From the NCBI GenBank assembly GCA_035536935.1, contig DATLNC010000072.1:1-7815 (forward strand): a stretch of 7,815 nt of DNA. Direction: 5' to 3'. The stretch is from DATMER01 sp035536935. GTDB taxonomy: Bacteria; Acidobacteriota; Thermoanaerobaculia; Multivoradales; UBA5704. Below are positions 6,601 to 7,815 of this stretch, piece after piece; within the stretch, counting starts at the first letter, position 1, and the number at the start of each line of letters is the position of its first letter. The notes below the pieces were generated by a model. That model did no database searches. It saw only the letters and a program-made list of their open reading frames with translations, and was not told the DNA's origin. The translations under genes and the position numbers were made by a program.

Positions 6601-7069
6601 CCTGATCTATCTCTATTGCCACGCCCGCGGCGGTCTCGCCGATCCGGCGATCAAGCCGCCCTATCTCGAGCTCCAGGAGCAGACGCAAACGGCACCGGGG
6701 AAGATCAACGCCTCCGCGCTCGATTACGATAAACCGTGGAAACACCACCCCCTCGTGTTCCTCAACGGCTGCGGAACGGTGGCCTTCAGCCCGGACGCGC
6801 TCTCGCCCTTCATCGTCACCCTCGTTCGTGATCGCGAGGCCTCCGGCGTGATCGGGACGGAGATCCCGGTATGGGAGCAACTGGCGTCCGAGGTGGCCAT
6901 CGAGTTCCTGAACCGCTTCCTCGCGGGCCAGCCCGCGGGTGAAGCGCTCCTGGAAGTGCGGCGCAACCTGCTGGCACGGTATAACCCGCTCGGTCTCATC
7001 TACACCCTCTACGGGCTCGCGGAACTGGCGCTCGTGCGGAACGGAGGAATAGGTTCCACCCGAGTATAG
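3662..7069 (+). CDS. Large multidomain CHAT protease with inactive N-terminal CHAT-like domain and MerR-like HTH
   Basis: This 1135-aa protein has no signal peptide or membrane helix, so it is cytoplasmic. The start is TTG, three bases after the membrane protein's stop. Residues about 90-335 resemble a CHAT (caspase/separase-like) fold: LAWEKSL, then PLALPVRILQVDP, VDIVHFD (H202) and LVVLACRKP (C246). The catalytic His position of the usual 'DIVHFSGHG' motif reads L206, so this domain is probably inactive. Residues 356-409 form a MerR-type helix-turn-helix. A beta-rich region follows, with RYVNSSLW (502-509), FCLYYQQNVLQS (616-627) and VSLVANDLDG (691-700). The C-terminal CHAT domain (about 764-1130) has IPWSVLYDE (814), a Cys/His cluster (843-893) with the CPLHFWGF motif, catalytic H987 in LIYLYCHA and C1037 in FLNGC, and the family ending YNPLGLIYTLYG. 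Known CHAT proteases cleave specific protein targets, for example Csx30 in type III-E CRISPR systems. The target here is unknown; the neighbouring membrane protein is the obvious candidate. Confidence 0.92.
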   Translation: MPRVDLKRTDLRITIRRSGDGGARVLVEGPGVRREQVLEAGLVASWLALEPGSPIPKLAEILSLCEALRAFKPRRGRTTAPENGDEIRWRERLTLDAADPELAVLAWEKSLAPALSWRDPVQIVVRVSPVRPRILSTPLALPVRILQVDPARGRLLEGPIRSLFGRLPAKEVAEAVQVEARSLKQILGWQSPPHWPTVDIVHFDRLPARRGGADLLSTASPDVAGTLGWLSRLTDVWQTRLVVLACRKPQDATAARRLAAALVARGGPAVLVGTGRGGDFIEGFYDNVIHDFPLDEALFNLAGGPVAGPVLFAGAGREEALRVSDIGLNLLRLLRSIEAPARRTAPARGRARGPNLLTLTQISKTTGISYPTLVRYVQLHSERLPHEGKARGRRFHPQAVDVFRQIRKESARGVKPAAASGRKVTKKAGTVERRMMRRNPSLDLGALKSTLREFESSWPTYKFQFHEREGLVPLSRTVVSARLATHGKGPAPERRAPSAGPRYVNSSLWREGRDRKLHELHPRKGALRVGEPCFLGMRIGPRDKVVPTFGATELPEEWFKWTPDTPGVWVEIGVTGLDFEVIGDPVQELWLPREGPSDLVHFTVVPRESGAARLRFCLYYQQNVLQSFRLAALTLAPDQRESAPRTRASRLARALGLKPKDVEGRSYLTRLEYSLGAVDPVSIAERPPRAVSLVANDLDGQPAITVKGPDVFSVSTDEDLPDAVTAIRTALRDIATPPIKGVVSENLQYGFRQPGAPNSGSPAILKNALKRLATVGWDLYRKILPLEERRKLVPVLEPERQTIHVAHVLLDKVIPWSVLYDERYDADREEDEQGRGPVEHTACLAALPRADGTLPATVCGLHPECLFHPDKIARREAEKGPWLERDTVACPLHFWGFKHILEIPPQQVPPGAAEKKIWDRVLADGPARLAAGIHAKLDLAGPHSLDLDKFVSRPSAPAVWTSKSSRRDVFLKELKDLDLDLIYLYCHARGGLADPAIKPPYLELQEQTQTAPGKINASALDYDKPWKHHPLVFLNGCGTVAFSPDALSPFIVTLVRDREASGVIGTEIPVWEQLASEVAIEFLNRFLAGQPAGEALLEVRRNLLARYNPLGLIYTLYGLAELALVRNGGIGSTRV
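4727..4888 (+). other. MerR-like helix-turn-helix domain inside the CHAT protein
   Basis: Residues 356-409 read LLTLTQISKTTGISYPTLVRY, then a turn, LPHEGKARGRRFHP and AVDVFRQIRKE. This matches the MerR pattern: helix 'x-ISKTTGIS' then recognition helix 'YPTLVRYV', a basic 'GKARGRRF' wing, and the 'HPQAVDVFRQI' helix that follows in such domains. The domain sits between the two CHAT-fold regions and is flanked by basic, Ala-rich linkers (about 336-354 and 410-430). Confidence 0.72.
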
Positions 7070-7070
7070 A

Positions 7071-7112
7071 AGCGCCCCGCGCGCCGAACCTGGACGGACG
7101 GCTTGGGGCGCT
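7071..7112 (+). terminator. Hairpin just after the operon, possible terminator
   Basis: AGCGCCCC (7071-7078) is perfectly complementary to GGGGCGCT (7105-7112). An inner GCCG/CGGC stem (7083-7086 with 7099-7102) lies within the loop. It starts two bases after the CHAT gene's stop. No T-tract follows, so termination may need Rho or the structure may only protect the 3' end. Confidence 0.45.
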
Positions 7113-7157
7113 CAAGTCAGCGCGGTACAACCACCCACCCTCGCGCCATCGCGCCTC

Positions 7158-7702
7158 CGTGGGACGGCAACCCTCCCGCCCACCCGCACAAGCTCCGGCC
7201 TGGTCGTGGACGGCGAGCTCCCCCCCAACTCGCTGACGCAAACGCCCCCTCTCTTGCGAGCCTTCGTGGTTGCGCCGGAGCAGCTCCCGCACCCTGCACA
7301 CCCGCCCGGAGCTCCTCCGTCGTCGGAGCCGCCGTGGGACTGCCCCGCGTGCCTCCGTTGCTCCGCCGCCGTGCGGATGGCGAGCTTCCCCCGCAGATCG
7401 GCTTCGCAGGCTGCGCCGAACTGCTCCCACCCGCACAAGCTCCAGCTTCATCGCGGATGGCAACCTCCCCCCCAACTCGCTAACGCAAGCGCCCCCTCTC
7501 CTGCGAGCCCTTGTGCCCGCGCCGGAAGAGCTCACCCGTCCACCCATTCGCCCCGAGCTCCTCCGTCGCCTCAGCCGCCGCGGTGGACGGCAAGCTCCCC
7601 CCGCAGATCGGCTCCGCGCAAGCTGCTCGCCGAACTGCTCCCACCCTCGCTTTGCTCAGCCTCATCGCCGACGGCGACCTTCCAACCCACAAAGCCGGGT
7701 GA
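7158..7702. repeat. Imperfect composite tandem repeats, C-rich, intergenic
   Basis: Two repeat types alternate. Type X starts at 7375 and 7585 (a shortened copy at 7162) and shares GGAYGGCRAGCTYCCCCC, then CGCAGATCGGCT and CCGAACTGCTCCCACCC. Type Y starts at 7208 and 7455 (a short trace at 7669) and shares CCCCCCCAACTCGCT, then ACGCAARCGCCCCCTCTC and TGCGAGCC; its first 55 bases differ at about six positions. The order is x-Y-X-Y-X-y. Spacing between like copies is about 210-247 bases, the larger value due to an extra stretch of about 38 bases at 7337-7374. Reading frames here, such as those with repeated ELGG or LVRVG strings on the minus strand, are by-products of the repeat. Confidence 0.75.
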
Positions 7703-7815
7703 GACGCGCCGGAGACTGCGGCCGCGAAAAGCCGTCCTCCGTTCCTCCGTCGACGCCCACCCAATCCCCGTCCGCCCGCCCTCGTCCATTTCCCCCCCCC
7801 GCGGGCCCCGCAACG

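Larger units (their letters stand above)
7070..7815. other. Non-coding stretch after the operon
   Basis: Nothing that looks like a real gene is present. After the hairpin at 7071-7112 the stretch is filled by the composite repeat array up to about 7702. It then becomes plain C-rich DNA with a nine-C run (7792-7800) and the small palindrome GCGGG-C-CCCGC (7801-7811) at the right edge. The + strand carries far more C than G throughout. Confidence 0.65.

Noticed and set aside
6996..7547. 183-codon minus-strand frame with repeated ELGG and LVRVG-like strings
   Set aside because: The repeated peptides come from reading through the composite DNA repeats. Copies fall in different frames, and the frame overlaps the 3' end of the CHAT gene.
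7158..7702. CRISPR array
   Set aside because: Repeats are long, imperfect and of two alternating types, with no short identical repeats or unique spacers of regular length.

Overview
The window is GC-rich, with dense long shadow ORFs on both strands, a TTG start codon and a C-rich intergenic repeat array. This suits a large-genome environmental bacterium, for example an acidobacterial or myxobacterial lineage. That placement is a guess from composition and architecture; no marker gene fixes the taxonomy.

Layout. (1) Positions 2-232 are the 3' end of a tyrosine recombinase/integrase that runs off the left edge, followed at 260-293 by a very strong hairpin. (2) Positions 233-1390 hold no convincing intact gene. 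The stretch contains a tandem 9-mer, a small palindrome beside a -10-like box, a doubtful ORF, a probable relic of a PaaI-type (hotdog) thioesterase around 993-1175, and a 13-bp inverted repeat about 50 bp before the next gene. (3) Positions 1391-7069 are a tight two-gene operon on the + strand. The first gene encodes a 755-aa membrane protein with a signal peptide, two Ig-like extracytoplasmic beta domains, a transmembrane helix, a long helical cytoplasmic region and a C-terminal membrane hairpin. The second starts at TTG three bases after the first stop and encodes a 1135-aa multidomain CHAT (caspase/separase-like) protease. (4) Positions 7070-7815 hold a hairpin just after the operon and then a C-rich array of imperfect composite repeats (about 210-250 bp period) with no credible gene.

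The operon is the main discovery. The large protein appears to carry two CHAT-fold domains: an N-terminal one that has lost the catalytic His, and a C-terminal one with the His-Cys dyad (H987, C1037). A MerR-like helix-turn-helix and beta-rich domains lie between them. A plausible reading is that the membrane partner senses an envelope signal or acts as the protease's anchor or substrate, and that the CHAT protein responds by proteolysis and possibly DNA binding. This resembles the logic of bacterial conflict or cell-death systems. The functional role is inference; the domain calls rest on motifs visible in the translation.
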